Positions 19,621 through 28,388 of a stretch of 64,000 nucleotides of DNA are shown here, one piece after another. The position numbers were made by a program, and so were the translations under genes. Source of the stretch: Rhodococcus sp. HNM0563 (GTDB lineage Bacteria; Actinomycetota; Actinomycetes; Mycobacteriales; Mycobacteriaceae). The notes below the pieces were generated by a model. It was not told where the DNA came from. It was given only the letters and a program-made list of their open reading frames with translations, and made no database searches. How positions within the stretch are numbered: the first letter of the stretch is position 1; each line of letters begins with the position of its first letter. The stretch spans positions 372,001 through 436,000 of the forward strand of contig NZ_JAASAF010000001.1 of NCBI RefSeq assembly GCF_012726195.1. The letters are read 5' to 3'.

Positions 19621-20871
19621 GTGTTGAAGCGATACCGCTACCGCGCCTACCCGAGCGGAGAACAGCAGAAGTCGCTGTCCCAGCTGTTCGGGTGCTGCCG
19701 GGTCGTGTTCAACGACGCCCTCGCCGCGAGGGAATCCGCCCGCAAAACGGGCCGGTCGATCCCGAGCAAGAGCGAGTTGTCAGCGGCGCTGACCGCCGCG
19801 AAAACAACTCCCGAACGGGCGTGGCTCGCGGAGGTGTCCTCGGTGCCGTTGCAGCAGTCCCTGGCGGACCTGCACCGCGCGTACGCTAACTTCTTCGACT
19901 CCCGCACCGGCAAACGCAAGGGCCGCAAGGTCGGCGCTCCCAGGTTCAAGAAGCGGACACACCGGCAGTCTGCTCGTTTCACCCGCAACGCCGGGTTCTC
20001 GGTTCTCGAGCCGGGCGGCGGTATCGGGCTGGTGCGCCTGCCGAAGATCGGGCGGATCCGGTATGAGGCGTCGCGACCGTTGCCGGCGGATCCGTCGAGC
20101 GTGACGGTGATCCGCGAGGCCGACGGCCGCCACTACGTGTCCTTCGTCGTCGACGAACCCGTGCCCGCTGTGGTTGTCCCGCAGCCGGCTCCGACCCGAT
20201 GCGCGGGTGTCGACGTCGGGTTGACCGATCTTGCGGCGATCGTCTACGACGATGGGACCCGCGAGAAGATTGCCAATCCCCGCTGGCTGCGATCGAAGGA
20301 ACGTCGGCTGGTCCGCGCCCAACGGGCCTACTCGCGCACCACGAAAGGATCGAAGAATCGGGACAAGGCGCGCCGAAAGGTTGCCGCGGCGCACCGGAAG
20401 GTGCGCGAGACGCGGTTGGATCATCACCACAAACTCGCTCTTCGGCTGATCCGCGAAAACCAAGCGGTCGCTCTCGAGGGGTTGTCGGTGGCGGGTTTGG
20501 CGCGTACGAGGGTGGCGAAGTCGGTGCACGATGCCGGTTGGTCGAGCCTGACCTGCCTGATCGGCGAGAAGGCTGCCCAGCACGGCCGGGCGGTGCACAC
20601 CGTCAGCCAGTGGGAGCCGACTTCGCAGGTGTGCTCTGGGTGTGGGGTGCGGGACGGGAAGAAGCCGTTGAATGTGCGGGTGTGGGTGTGCCCGTCGTGC
20701 GGTATGCGGCTGGATCGGGACTATAACGCTGCTGTGAATGTGATGCTCGCCGCCGGGCTGGTGGAGAGGGTAAACGCTTGTGGAGGGAGCGTAAGACGTG
20801 TGCTTGCATGCGCGGACCCGGTGAAGCAGGAACCCGCTGAACAGACCTCACCACCTGGTGCGGCTGCGTAG
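19621..20871 (+). CDS. tnpB: TnpB, RNA-guided nuclease of the IS605 element
   Basis: A 416-residue TnpB. The N-terminal part is the OrfB helix-turn-helix and wedge region (YRYRAYPSGEQQKSLSQLFG); the RuvC-like core has GVDVGLTDLA, the ALEGLSVAGLA strand with the catalytic Glu, and LDRDYNAAVN with the final Asp; a Cys4 zinc ribbon (CSGC and CPSC) lies between the last two. All three acidic residues are present, so the nuclease may be active. TATCGT (19609-19614) lies six bases before the GTG, suggesting a leaderless mRNA. The 3' end merges with the right end of the element, where the guide RNA is expected. Confidence 0.9.
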   Translation: MLKRYRYRAYPSGEQQKSLSQLFGCCRVVFNDALAARESARKTGRSIPSKSELSAALTAAKTTPERAWLAEVSSVPLQQSLADLHRAYANFFDSRTGKRKGRKVGAPRFKKRTHRQSARFTRNAGFSVLEPGGGIGLVRLPKIGRIRYEASRPLPADPSSVTVIREADGRHYVSFVVDEPVPAVVVPQPAPTRCAGVDVGLTDLAAIVYDDGTREKIANPRWLRSKERRLVRAQRAYSRTTKGSKNRDKARRKVAAAHRKVRETRLDHHHKLALRLIRENQAVALEGLSVAGLARTRVAKSVHDAGWSSLTCLIGEKAAQHGRAVHTVSQWEPTSQVCSGCGVRDGKKPLNVRVWVCPSCGMRLDRDYNAAVNVMLAAGLVERVNACGGSVRRVLACADPVKQEPAEQTSPPGAAA

Positions 20872-20905
20872 GAATCCTCCGCGTTCACGCGGAGGTGGAA
20901 GTCAA
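20750..20905 (+). ncRNA. Candidate omega (guide scaffold) RNA of TnpB
   Basis: TnpB guide RNAs are known to cover the 3' end of tnpB and the right end of the element and to read out into flanking DNA. Here the last visible structure is the stem CCTCCGCG (20876-20883) / CGCGGAGG (20888-20895), followed by GTCAA ending at 20905. The guide would then begin at 20906 (about 16-20 bases). The 5' boundary given is a guess. Confidence 0.4.
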
Positions 20906-20983
20906 GACGAGGATGTGCCCACATTCACACCCGAGCAGACCATGACTGTCGAGCCGAAACCGGTGTTCGTGTCGTTCCAGTGA
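20906..20983 (+). pseudogene. Possible C-terminal remnant of an interrupted gene
   Basis: Immediately after the predicted right end of the IS element, a frame of 25 codons ends in TGA and reads DEDVPTFTPEQTMTV then EPKPVFVSFQ. The codon choice fits this genome and the segment looks like the end of a real protein. No matching N-terminal part is visible left of the element. It may be a coincidence. Confidence 0.3.
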
Positions 20984-21128
20984 GTACCGGCGAGTACTGC
21001 GGCATCCCCGTGGGCCCGCTGAGACCGCAGGGGCACTAAACTATGGGCGGTCACGGCTTGAACACGCCTACCGTCAGGTACCCGCGCCGTCGACTGTTCA
21101 CCACCTACACGACACAGGGAGTTTGCAC

Positions 21129-22721
21129 GTGAGCCAGAATGGCCGTCCAGTTGTCCTGATCGCCGACAAGCTTGCGCAATCGACCGTCGATGCCCTCGGT
21201 GACGGAGTCGAGGTGCGCTGGGTGGACGGCCCGGACCGCCCGGCCCTGTTGGCTGCGGTGCCCGACGCGGACGCATTGCTGGTGCGGTCGGCCACGACCG
21301 TCGACGCCGAAGTCCTCGCCGCAGCTCCGAAGCTGAAGATCGTCGGCCGCGCCGGTGTGGGTCTCGACAACGTCGACATCGCCGCCGCCACCGAGCGAGG
21401 CGTGATGGTGGTCAACGCTCCCACTTCGAACATCCACTCCGCCGCCGAGCACGCCGTCGCACTGCTGATGTCTGCAGCACGCCAGGTGCCCGCCGCCGAC
21501 CGCACGCTGCGTGAGCGCACCTGGAAGCGCTCGAGCTTCAACGGCACCGAGATCCTCGGCAAGACGGTCGGTGTCGTCGGCCTCGGCCGGATCGGTCAGC
21601 TGTTTGCACAACGTCTCGCCGCGTTCGAGACCCACGTCATCGCGTACGACCCCTACCTGCCTGCCGCTCGCGCCGCACAACTCGGCATCGAACTCGTCGA
21701 CATCGACGAGCTCGTCTCGCGCGCCGACTTCATCTCGGTTCACCTGCCGAAGACGAAAGAAACCGCGGGTCTGATCAACGCGGAGCGTCTCGCCACGGCG
21801 AAGGACGGCGTGATCATCGTCAACGCTGCGCGCGGTGGGCTCATCGACGAGGACGCACTGTACGACGCGCTCGTGTCGGGCAAGGTTCGTGCAGCCGGTC
21901 TCGACGTGTTCAACACCGAGCCGTGCACCGATTCGAAGCTGTTCGACCTCGACAACGTCGTCGTGACCCCGCACCTGGGTGCCTCGACCGCAGAAGCGCA
22001 GGACCGCGCAGGCACCGACGTTGCGAAGAGTGTGCTCCTTGCGCTCGCCGGCGAGTTCGTTCCCGACGCGGTCAACGTCTCCGGTGGCCCGGTCGGCGAA
22101 GAGGTTGCACCGTGGCTCGAACTCGTCCGCAAGCTCGGTCTGCTCGCAGGCACCCTGTCGCCGGAAGCCGTCCAGAACGTGCAGGTCATCGCGAGCGGCG
22201 AGCTGTCGGTGGAGAATGTCGAGATCCTCGGTCTCGCGGCGCTGCGGGGCCTCTTCTCGGCCAGCAGCGACGAGCCGGTCACCTTCGTCAACGCTCCGCA
22301 GCTCGCCGAGCAGCGCGGCGTCAGCATCGAGGTCGAGAGCGTCAGCGAGGCCCAGACCCACCGCAGTTCGGTCGAGGTACGCGCTGTGGCCGCCGACGGT
22401 GGCGTCACCACCGTCGCGGGCGCCCTCACCGGACTCCAGCAGGTCGAGAAGATCGTGAACATCAACGGCCGCAGCTTCGATCTGCGTGCCGAAGGGCACA
22501 ACTTCATCGTCCACTACCAGGACCGGCCGGGCGTTCTCGGCACCCTCGGTACCGTGCTGGGTAACGCCGGCATCGATATCCAGGCTGCAGCACTGAGCCA
22601 GGACGCCGAAGGCCCCGGCGCAACTGTCATCCTGCGCGTCGCGCAGCTCGTCCCGGAGACAGAGGTCGCGCAGATCGTCGAACAGCTCGACGCGCGCGTG
22701 GCGCAGGTCGACCTGTCCTGA
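21129..22721 (+). CDS. serA: D-3-phosphoglycerate dehydrogenase
   Basis: A 530-residue enzyme that oxidises 3-phosphoglycerate, the first step of serine synthesis. It has [19 protein letters not shown], the NAD-binding loop [13 protein letters not shown], the catalytic [10 protein letters not shown] and [12 protein letters not shown] motifs, then the ASB domain and a C-terminal ACT domain ([20 protein letters not shown]) typical of the long actinobacterial type with serine feedback. GTG at 21129 is preceded by AGGGAG at eight bases. The gene is 145 bases from the fragment beyond the IS element and is followed by a terminator and leuB. Confidence 0.96.
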   Translation: MSQNGRPVVLIADKLAQSTVDALGDGVEVRWVDGPDRPALLAAVPDADALLVRSATTVDAEVLAAAPKLKIVGRAGVGLDNVDIAAATERGVMVVNAPTSNIHSAAEHAVALLMSAARQVPAADRTLRERTWKRSSFNGTEILGKTVGVVGLGRIGQLFAQRLAAFETHVIAYDPYLPAARAAQLGIELVDIDELVSRADFISVHLPKTKETAGLINAERLATAKDGVIIVNAARGGLIDEDALYDALVSGKVRAAGLDVFNTEPCTDSKLFDLDNVVVTPHLGASTAEAQDRAGTDVAKSVLLALAGEFVPDAVNVSGGPVGEEVAPWLELVRKLGLLAGTLSPEAVQNVQVIASGELSVENVEILGLAALRGLFSASSDEPVTFVNAPQLAEQRGVSIEVESVSEAQTHRSSVEVRAVAADGGVTTVAGALTGLQQVEKIVNINGRSFDLRAEGHNFIVHYQDRPGVLGTLGTVLGNAGIDIQAAALSQDAEGPGATVILRVAQLVPETEVAQIVEQLDARVAQVDLS

Positions 22722-22739
22722 TCATCGCTTTGCACCGTT

Positions 22740-22776
22740 CAGTGGCCGCGACCGTCCCGGACGGTCGCGGCCACTG
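22740..22776 (+). terminator. serA terminator
   Basis: A perfect 17-bp stem (22740-22756 with 22760-22776) with the three-base loop CCG starts 19 bases after the serA stop. It has no T-run. It separates serA from leuB. Confidence 0.85.
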
Positions 22777-22800
22777 TCGCACAGGAAGAGAGCACATAAA

Positions 22801-23814
22801 ATGAAACTTGCGGTCATCCCCGGTGACGGCATTGGTGTCGAGGTCACGGCCGAGGCGCTGAAGGTCCTGAACAAGCTTGTTCCGGACCTCGAGACCACCG
22901 AGTACGATCTCGGTGCGCGCCGGTACAACGAGACCGGTGAGCTTCTGCCCGAGGCCGATCTCGCGGCGATCCGCGAGCACGATGCGATCCTGCTCGGTGC
23001 GATCGGCGACCCGCGGCTCGTCGGCCCCGGTATCCTCGAGCGGGGCCTGCTGCTGAACATGCGGTTCGCGCTCGACCACCACGTGAACCTGCGTCCGTCG
23101 CGGCTGTACCCGGGTTCGAAGTCTCCGCTCGCGGCAAATCCGGACATCGACTTCGTCGTGGTGCGAGAAGGCACCGAGGGGCCGTATACCGGCAACGGCG
23201 GTGCGATCCGCGTCGGGACCCCGCACGAGATCGCCACCGAGGTGTCGGTGAACACCTGGTTCGGTGCTGAGCGCGTCGTGCGTTATGCGTTCGAGCTGGC
23301 GCAGACCCGCCGCAAGCACCTCACGCTGATCCACAAGACGAATGTGCTGTCCAACGCCGGCGCGATCTGGACCCGCGCGGTCGAGACGGTCGGCAAGGAG
23401 TTCCCGGAGGTGGAGACCGCGTACTGCCACATCGACGCGGCGACCATCTACATGGTCGACGACCCGTCGCGTTTCGATGTCATCGTCACCGACAACCTGT
23501 TCGGCGACATCATCACCGATCTCGCGGGTGCGGTCACCGGCGGTATCGGCCTGGCTGCGAGCGCCAACATCGATGCGTCGGGAACGAACCCGTCGATGTT
23601 CGAGCCGGTCCACGGCTCGGCGCCGGACATCGCCGGCAAGGGCATCGCCGATCCGACGGCCGCGATCCTGTCCACGGCGCTGCTGCTGCGTCACCTGGGA
23701 CGTGACGAAGATGCCGCGCGTGTCGAGTCCGCGGTCGAGGCAGATCTGGCCTCACGCGGTGATTCGCCGGTCGTGACCACCGAGATCGGCGACCGTATCA
23801 CCGCCGCACTCTGA
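22801..23814 (+). CDS. leuB: 3-isopropylmalate dehydrogenase
   Basis: A 337-residue beta-decarboxylating dehydrogenase of leucine synthesis. It has [20 protein letters not shown] (substrate-binding arginines), [10 protein letters not shown], and the metal and NAD region [20 protein letters not shown]. Length and motifs match the short mycobacterial type. GGAAGAG precedes the ATG. leuC and leuD are 6 kb downstream rather than adjacent. Confidence 0.96.
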   Translation: MKLAVIPGDGIGVEVTAEALKVLNKLVPDLETTEYDLGARRYNETGELLPEADLAAIREHDAILLGAIGDPRLVGPGILERGLLLNMRFALDHHVNLRPSRLYPGSKSPLAANPDIDFVVVREGTEGPYTGNGGAIRVGTPHEIATEVSVNTWFGAERVVRYAFELAQTRRKHLTLIHKTNVLSNAGAIWTRAVETVGKEFPEVETAYCHIDAATIYMVDDPSRFDVIVTDNLFGDIITDLAGAVTGGIGLAASANIDASGTNPSMFEPVHGSAPDIAGKGIADPTAAILSTALLLRHLGRDEDAARVESAVEADLASRGDSPVVTTEIGDRITAAL

Positions 23815-23820
23815 GCGACG

Positions 23821-23860
23821 GTGCGTGGTTCCGATGGCAGCTGCCATCGGAACCACGCAC
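23821..23860. terminator. Perfect 40-bp palindrome between leuB and MFS gene
   Basis: The 20 bases 23821-23840 are exactly complementary to 23841-23860, with AGCT at the centre. It lies 6 bases after leuB and 4 bases from the end of the convergent transporter gene, so it probably ends transcription from both sides. Confidence 0.85.
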
Positions 23861-23864
23861 GACC

Positions 23865-25040
23865 TCAGTCCCGCTTCGGCACCACCAGAATCGCGGCCGC
23901 GGGTGCGATCGCCGACAGAGTGAATGCCAACGGAAAGCCGACCGTCGCGATGAGCGCACCGAATACCGGACCCACGGCGGCGGCGAAGACGAACTGACCG
24001 GTGTTCTGGACGCCGAGTGCCCGTCCACCCCAATAAGGTCCCGCTATTTCGGCGACCGCCGTGAACGCGAGGCCGTTCGGACTCGACGATGCGACCGAGG
24101 CGAGGAGCAGCACCGCAACAGCTGCGGGGGAGTCTGCGAGTGAGGTTGCTGCGAGTGCCAGCATCGACACCGCGGTGATCGCCGACACGATCCGCAGCGG
24201 GCCCAGTCTGCTGCCGACACGGTCCGACCACGCGCCCACCACGACTCGCGCGAGCGCCCCGAGAATCTGTGCCGCGGTGATGACCAGCCCGGCGCCGGTC
24301 TCGTCCCATCCGCGGTCGGCGATCAGCCAGACCAACGCGTATGTCCACACGACGTATTGGGGAATCACGAGCAGGATCGATGCGACATGGATACGGGTCA
24401 GCTCAGCGCCGGTCCGGTACGGGTTCGTCAACGCTCCGGTGCGCGCTGCCTCGGCCCGGTCGGGACGAGGCGGGTCGACGATCCCCACTGCGCACGCCAC
24501 GGCGGCGACGCCGCATACGATCGCGGGAAAGGCCAGTGCCCAGGCGGTCCCGTGCTCGCGTGCCAGTTGCGGAATGACGAGTGCGGAGGCGGCGACGCCG
24601 AGCGGCACCGACATCTGACGGATACCCATTGCGAGCCCGCGCTGATGTATCGGAAACCAGCCGACCACGACGCGACCGCTCGCAGCGTTGGCACTCACTG
24701 CGCCCGCGCCGGCACACGCGAGAAGAACTCCGAGGGCGGCCGGTGACGTGGTGAACGTCGCAGCGGTGACTGCGGTGGCCGTGATCGCCATGCCTGTGGA
24801 CAGGGCGAGGCGTTCGCCGAAGCGATCGGCGAGGGCACCCCACGCGACGAGGGTGAACATTCCGCCGAACAGTGGTGCGGCAGCAAGGGTTCCCGACTGA
24901 GCGAGGGTGTATCCGGCGTCGTCGTGCCAGGTGGGGATGAGGAATGCGGCACCGTTGACCACTGTCGCCTGGGCGGTCTGGGCGAAGACGCCCAGCGCCA
25001 GGATCAGCCATCGTCGGTTCCCGATGGTGAGGACACTCAT
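23865..25040 (-). CDS. MFS transporter
   Basis: A 391-residue permease with about 12 hydrophobic segments and the MFS loop motif GALADRFGERLA between segments 2 and 3. It belongs to the oxalate/formate-antiporter-like or general MFS group; the substrate is unknown. A homologue sits at the same place (Rv2994) in M. tuberculosis. An 11-base palindrome lies 10 bases upstream of its start and may be an operator. It diverges from the fumarylacetoacetase-family gene. Confidence 0.88.
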   Translation of the reverse strand: MSVLTIGNRRWLILALGVFAQTAQATVVNGAAFLIPTWHDDAGYTLAQSGTLAAAPLFGGMFTLVAWGALADRFGERLALSTGMAITATAVTAATFTTSPAALGVLLACAGAGAVSANAASGRVVVGWFPIHQRGLAMGIRQMSVPLGVAASALVIPQLAREHGTAWALAFPAIVCGVAAVACAVGIVDPPRPDRAEAARTGALTNPYRTGAELTRIHVASILLVIPQYVVWTYALVWLIADRGWDETGAGLVITAAQILGALARVVVGAWSDRVGSRLGPLRIVSAITAVSMLALAATSLADSPAAVAVLLLASVASSSPNGLAFTAVAEIAGPYWGGRALGVQNTGQFVFAAAVGPVFGALIATVGFPLAFTLSAIAPAAAILVVPKRD

Positions 25041-25050
25041 TGTTTCTCAC

Positions 25051-25061
25051 TATCTGAGATA
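25051..25061. promoter_or_regulatory. Possible operator palindrome upstream of the MFS gene
   Basis: TATCT-G-AGATA is a perfect 11-base palindrome in an unusually AT-rich stretch (about 25041-25080) between the divergent transporter and hydrolase genes. Its position just before the transporter start fits a repressor site. No regulator gene is adjacent. Confidence 0.35.
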
Positions 25062-25150
25062 AAAATCCCGTTATTTGAAACCTGGGAGAACTCTATACCT
25101 GCGGGGGCCGCGCGTCGATCCAAGGGTCGGGCGACCGATAGACTCCCGGC

Positions 25151-25927
25151 ATGCGCCTTGGTCGAATTGCCAGTCCGGACGGTGTCGCCTTCGTCAGCAT
25201 CGAAGGCGAGGGAGACTCTGCGATCGCGAAAGAGATCGCCGAGCACCCGTTCGGTACGCCCACGTTCACCGGCCGGAGCTGGCCGCTTGCGGATGTGCGA
25301 TTACTCGCACCGATCCTGGCGAGCAAGGTCATTGCGGTCGGGCGCAACTACGCGGCCCACGCGGAGGAGATGGGCAACGATGTCCCCGAGGAACCTGTGA
25401 TCTTCCTCAAGCCCAACACCTCCATCATCGGACCGGGGGCGCCCATCGTGATTCCGCGGAACACGTCGCTCGTGCACCACGAGGCCGAGCTGGCGGTGGT
25501 GATCGGTCGCCCGTGCAAGGACGTCACCGCGGCGAAGGCCCGCGAGGCGATCCTCGGCTATACGGTCGCCAACGACGTGTCCGCCCGTGACCATCAGGCG
25601 AAGGACGGTCAATGGGGCCGCGCCAAGGGGCACGACACGTTCTGCCCCCTCGGGCCCTGGATCGAAACCGATCTCGACGCCTCGGATCTCGAGATCTCTG
25701 CCGAGGTCAACGGACAGCCTCGTCAACGCAGCCGGACTTCGATGATGGTGCACGATATTCCCGCACTCGTGGAATGGGTATCGGCGATCATGACCTTGCT
25801 GCCGGGCGACGTGATCCTCACGGGTACGCCGGAGGGCGTCGGGCCGATCGAGGCCGGCGACACCGTCTCGGTCACGGTCGAGAAGATCGGAACGCTCACC
25901 AACCCCGTGGTCGGCAAGGGCGCCTGA
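25151..25927 (+). CDS. Fumarylacetoacetate hydrolase family protein
   Basis: A 258-residue protein of the FAH fold. It has VGRNYAAHAEEMGN, LKPNTSIIGPGAPI, the metal-binding HHEAELAVVIG, and DVSARDHQAKDGQW near the middle. Family members act as acylpyruvases, oxaloacetate decarboxylases or isomerases on dioxo-acids; the exact reaction is not predictable. TAGACT (25139-25144) lies six bases before the ATG, so it is probably leaderless. It is followed by gltX, as in M. tuberculosis (Rv2993c-gltX). Confidence 0.88.
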   Translation: MRLGRIASPDGVAFVSIEGEGDSAIAKEIAEHPFGTPTFTGRSWPLADVRLLAPILASKVIAVGRNYAAHAEEMGNDVPEEPVIFLKPNTSIIGPGAPIVIPRNTSLVHHEAELAVVIGRPCKDVTAAKAREAILGYTVANDVSARDHQAKDGQWGRAKGHDTFCPLGPWIETDLDASDLEISAEVNGQPRQRSRTSMMVHDIPALVEWVSAIMTLLPGDVILTGTPEGVGPIEAGDTVSVTVEKIGTLTNPVVGKGA

Positions 25928-26012
25928 GCTGTCGGTCCGCCGTTCCCGCGGCGCGGTCGAGGGCTAGCCTGGGAGGGTCTTTGAATTTCCGTCCCTCGAC
26001 CCGAGTGAGCCG

Positions 26013-27485
26013 ATGACCACCAGCGAAGTTCGCGTCCGTTTCTGTCCGTCCCCGACCGGCACCCCGCATGTCGGCCTTGTGCGCACCGCCTTGTTCAACT
26101 GGGCATTCGCGCGGCACCACGGCGGCACGTTCGTCTTTCGTATCGAAGACACCGACGCCGCCCGGGACAGTGAGGAGTCGTACCAGGCAATCCTCGACGC
26201 ATTGCGTTGGCTCGGTCTCGAATGGGACGAGGGTCCGGAGGTGGGTGGCCCCTACGAGCCCTACCGGCAGTCGCAGCGACGGGATCTGCATCTCGACGTC
26301 GTCGCGAAGCTCCTCGCGGCCGGTGAGGCCTACGAGTCGTTCTCGACGCCCGAGGAGGTCGAAGCGCGGCACAAGGCGGCGGGCCGCGATCCCAAGCTGG
26401 GATACGACAATTTCGACCGTGACCTGACCGCCGAACAGAGGCAGGCCTACCTCGACGAGGGGCGCAAGCCGGTCGTGCGGCTCCGGATGCCCGCCGAGGA
26501 TCTGACCTGGAACGACCTCGTGCGCGGTGAGACAACGTTCAAAGCGGGTACCGTGCCCGATTTCGCACTCACCCGAGGCAACGGGATCCCGCTGTACACG
26601 CTCGTGAACCCGGTCGACGACGCTCTGATGAAGATCACACATGTGCTGCGGGGCGAGGATCTGCTCTCCTCGACGCCTCGTCAGCTCGCGCTGTACGCAG
26701 CACTGCAGCGCATCGGTGTGGCTGATTTCACGCCTGAGTTCGGGCATCTGCCGTTCGTGATGGGCCAGGGCAACAAGAAGCTGTCCAAGCGCGACCCGGA
26801 GTCGAACCTCTTCCTTCACCGGGACCGCGGATTCATTCCCGAGGGCCTGCTCAACTACCTCGCACTCCTCGGCTGGGGGCTCGCCGACGACCGTGACGTG
26901 TTCTCGCTCGAAGAAATGGTCGCAGCGTTCGACATCTCCAAGGTCAACTCGAATCCGGCCCGTTTCGACCAGAAGAAGGCAGATGCGATCAATGCCGAGC
27001 ACATCCGGTTGCTTGCGCCCGCCGACTTCGCGACCCGCCTGAAGGCATTCCTTGTCGAGCACGGGCACATCACCGCAGACGTCGACGACAGACTCTTCGC
27101 AGTGGCCGCAGACCTCGTCCAGACCCGCATCGTCGTCCTCAGCGATGCGTGGGGCCTGTTGAAGTTCCTGTTCGTCGACGAGGCGGACTTCGAACTGGAC
27201 GAATCATCCGCGGCGAAGAACCTCAAAGACGATGCCGCGGCGGTGCTCGACGCGACGATTGCGGCCGTCGAGGGCCTCGACGCATGGACCACCCCAGAAC
27301 TCGAGGGTGCGCTCAAGACGAAACTGATCGACGATCTCGGCCTCAAGCCGCGGAAGGCGTTCGCGCCTGTTCGCGTTGCCGTGACGGGCTCGCATGTGAG
27401 CCCGCCGCTCTACGAGTCGATGGAACTGCTCGGCCGCGAGCGGTCGCTCGCGCGTCTGCGGGCGGCCCGCGCCACGATCGTCTGA
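26013..27485 (+). CDS. gltX: Glutamyl-tRNA synthetase
   Basis: A 490-residue class I synthetase that loads glutamate on tRNA-Glu and, in this group, also on tRNA-Gln for Gat[22 protein letters not shown] holds the HIGH-like site, [11 protein letters not shown] follows, and KKLSKRD is the KMSKS-like loop. The tRNA-Gln and two tRNA-Glu genes lie directly downstream, so enzyme and substrates are encoded together. The ATG has only a modest ribosome binding site; TAGCCT near 25964 may be the promoter -10. Confidence 0.96.
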   Translation: MTTSEVRVRFCPSPTGTPHVGLVRTALFNWAFARHHGGTFVFRIEDTDAARDSEESYQAILDALRWLGLEWDEGPEVGGPYEPYRQSQRRDLHLDVVAKLLAAGEAYESFSTPEEVEARHKAAGRDPKLGYDNFDRDLTAEQRQAYLDEGRKPVVRLRMPAEDLTWNDLVRGETTFKAGTVPDFALTRGNGIPLYTLVNPVDDALMKITHVLRGEDLLSSTPRQLALYAALQRIGVADFTPEFGHLPFVMGQGNKKLSKRDPESNLFLHRDRGFIPEGLLNYLALLGWGLADDRDVFSLEEMVAAFDISKVNSNPARFDQKKADAINAEHIRLLAPADFATRLKAFLVEHGHITADVDDRLFAVAADLVQTRIVVLSDAWGLLKFLFVDEADFELDESSAAKNLKDDAAAVLDATIAAVEGLDAWTTPELEGALKTKLIDDLGLKPRKAFAPVRVAVTGSHVSPPLYESMELLGRERSLARLRAARATIV

Positions 27486-27520
27486 CCGATGCTGAGGTCG
27501 GATCGGACCGACCCTCAGGA

Positions 27521-27554
27521 GAAGGGCAATCGCCGGTACGGGCGGTTGCCCTTC
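27521..27554 (+). terminator. gltX terminator
   Basis: GAAGGGCAATCGCC (27521-27534) pairs with GGCGGTTGCCCTTC (27541-27554) with one T-G wobble and a six-base loop. It lies 35 bases after the gltX stop. Confidence 0.8.
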
Positions 27555-27710
27555 GGGGCTTCCTGGGGGATGGACCCGTTCGGGGAAGGCGAGCAAACTT
27601 ATGGCTCTGAACAGGCGATTTGTGGTTCCGTACCCCCTTGGTGTTAATCTTCTTCTCGGTTCGGAACGGAGGCCGGAGCGCGAACAGCGCAGGCCGAAGG
27701 AACAGACCAT

Positions 27711-27782
27711 TGGGGTATGGTGTAATTGGCAACACAGCTGATTCTGGTTCAGCCATTCTAGGTTCGAGTCCTGGTACCCCAG
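27711..27782 (+). tRNA. tRNA-Gln (CTG anticodon)
   Basis: A 72-base cloverleaf. The acceptor stem TGGGGTA pairs with TACCCCA, the anticodon arm is GCTGA-TTCTGGT-TCAGC giving anticodon CTG, and the T arm has GGTTCGAGTCC. The unusual U1-A72 pair is normal for bacterial tRNA-Gln. The CCA end is not encoded. In this organism it should be charged through Glu-tRNA(Gln) by GltX and GatCAB. Confidence 0.95.
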
Positions 27783-27867
27783 CTGCGATACGGTGATTTG
27801 CTATCGTATCTCTGCCGGTTTAGGCTGGCTGAGCTTCCTCCGGGGAGCGCAAACAGAAGAAGATCCT

Positions 27868-27940
27868 GGCCCCGTCGTCTAGCGGCCTAGGACGCCGCCC
27901 TCTCACGGCGGTAGCGTGGGTTCGAATCCCATCGGGGCTA
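27868..27940 (+). tRNA. tRNA-Glu (CTC anticodon), copy 1
   Basis: A 73-base cloverleaf starting GGCCCCG and ending CGGGGCT plus discriminator A. The anticodon arm CCGCC-CTCTCAC-GGCGG gives CTC for GAG codons; the T arm has GGGTTCGAATCCC. CCA happens to follow in the genome. The sequence is identical to copy 2 at 28033. Confidence 0.96.
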
Positions 27941-27950
27941 CCATGGATCT

Positions 27951-27972
27951 CCTCCGACCTCCGGGTCGGAGG
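27951..27972 (+). terminator. Terminator between the two tRNA-Glu genes
   Basis: CCTCCGACC (27951-27959) pairs with GGTCGGAGG (27964-27972), followed by a pyrimidine-rich tail with several T residues. It suggests the two tRNA-Glu genes are separate transcription units. Confidence 0.75.
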
Positions 27973-28032
27973 GATTCTTCTTCTGTAGGGTTCGATCGCC
28001 GGACACGGTCGATCGAGTCCGGGTAAGTTCTC

Positions 28033-28105
28033 GGCCCCGTCGTCTAGCGGCCTAGGACGCCGCCCTCTCACGGCGGTAGCGTGGGTTCGAATCCCATCGG
28101 GGCTA
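28033..28105 (+). tRNA. tRNA-Glu (CTC anticodon), copy 2
   Basis: All 73 bases are identical to the copy at 27868-27940, 165 bases upstream. Here the next bases are CAA, so the CCA end is not encoded. A strong terminator follows within six bases. Confidence 0.96.
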
Positions 28106-28110
28106 CAACG

Positions 28111-28144
28111 AAGAAGACCCTCCGGATCTCCGGAGGGTCTTCTT
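28111..28144. terminator. Strong terminator after tRNA-Glu copy 2
   Basis: AAGAAGACCCTCCGGA (28111-28126) is perfectly complementary to TCCGGAGGGTCTTCTT (28129-28144), a 16-bp stem with a two-base centre, followed by a T-rich tail. It also lies just beyond the stop of the convergent small gene at 28154. Confidence 0.88.
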
Positions 28145-28153
28145 TCGTTTCCA

Positions 28154-28321
28154 TCACCCGCTCTTGCGCCGGAACTGCCGATGATGATCGGCGTTCGCGT
28201 GCGGCCCGTGCGCCTTCGACGTCGCGTCGAGGTGTGCGGTGCCGCCGTTCTTGTTCTGCTTCTTGCGTTCGAGTGCTGCGAGGAACTCTGCCCTGATGCG
28301 TTCTTTTGCCGGGTCGGTCAT
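28154..28321 (-). CDS. Small DUF5302-like protein
   Basis: A 55-residue, very charged protein starting MTDPAKERIRAEFLAALERK and ending HRQFRRKSG. The C-terminal FRRKSG and N-terminal E-F-x-x-ALERKK pattern match what I recall of the actinobacterial DUF5302 family. Function is unknown. GGAGGGAGGTAGGAC just before the ATG is a very strong ribosome binding site. It converges on the tRNA-Glu genes. Confidence 0.85.
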   Translation of the reverse strand: MTDPAKERIRAEFLAALERKKQNKNGGTAHLDATSKAHGPHANADHHRQFRRKSG

Positions 28322-28388
28322 TGTCCTACCTCCCTCCTGATGGCGAATGTAGCGCGACGGGAGCGGACTTGTCGCGTGAATATTGCAG

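Larger units (their letters stand above)
19110..20905. mobile_element. IS200/IS605-type element with divergent tnpA and tnpB
   Basis: The element carries a Y1 transposase gene (minus strand) and an RNA-guided nuclease gene tnpB (plus strand) that diverge from a shared 24-base promoter gap. Small hairpins with identical TTCA loops lie at both ends (19151-19166 and 20876-20895). At the right end GAAT stands at the 5' foot of the hairpin and TCAA lies ten bases beyond it, the same arrangement as in IS608, so the right boundary is probably 20905. The left boundary is uncertain, somewhere in 19070-19150. Such elements move as single strands and make no target duplication. Confidence 0.8.
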
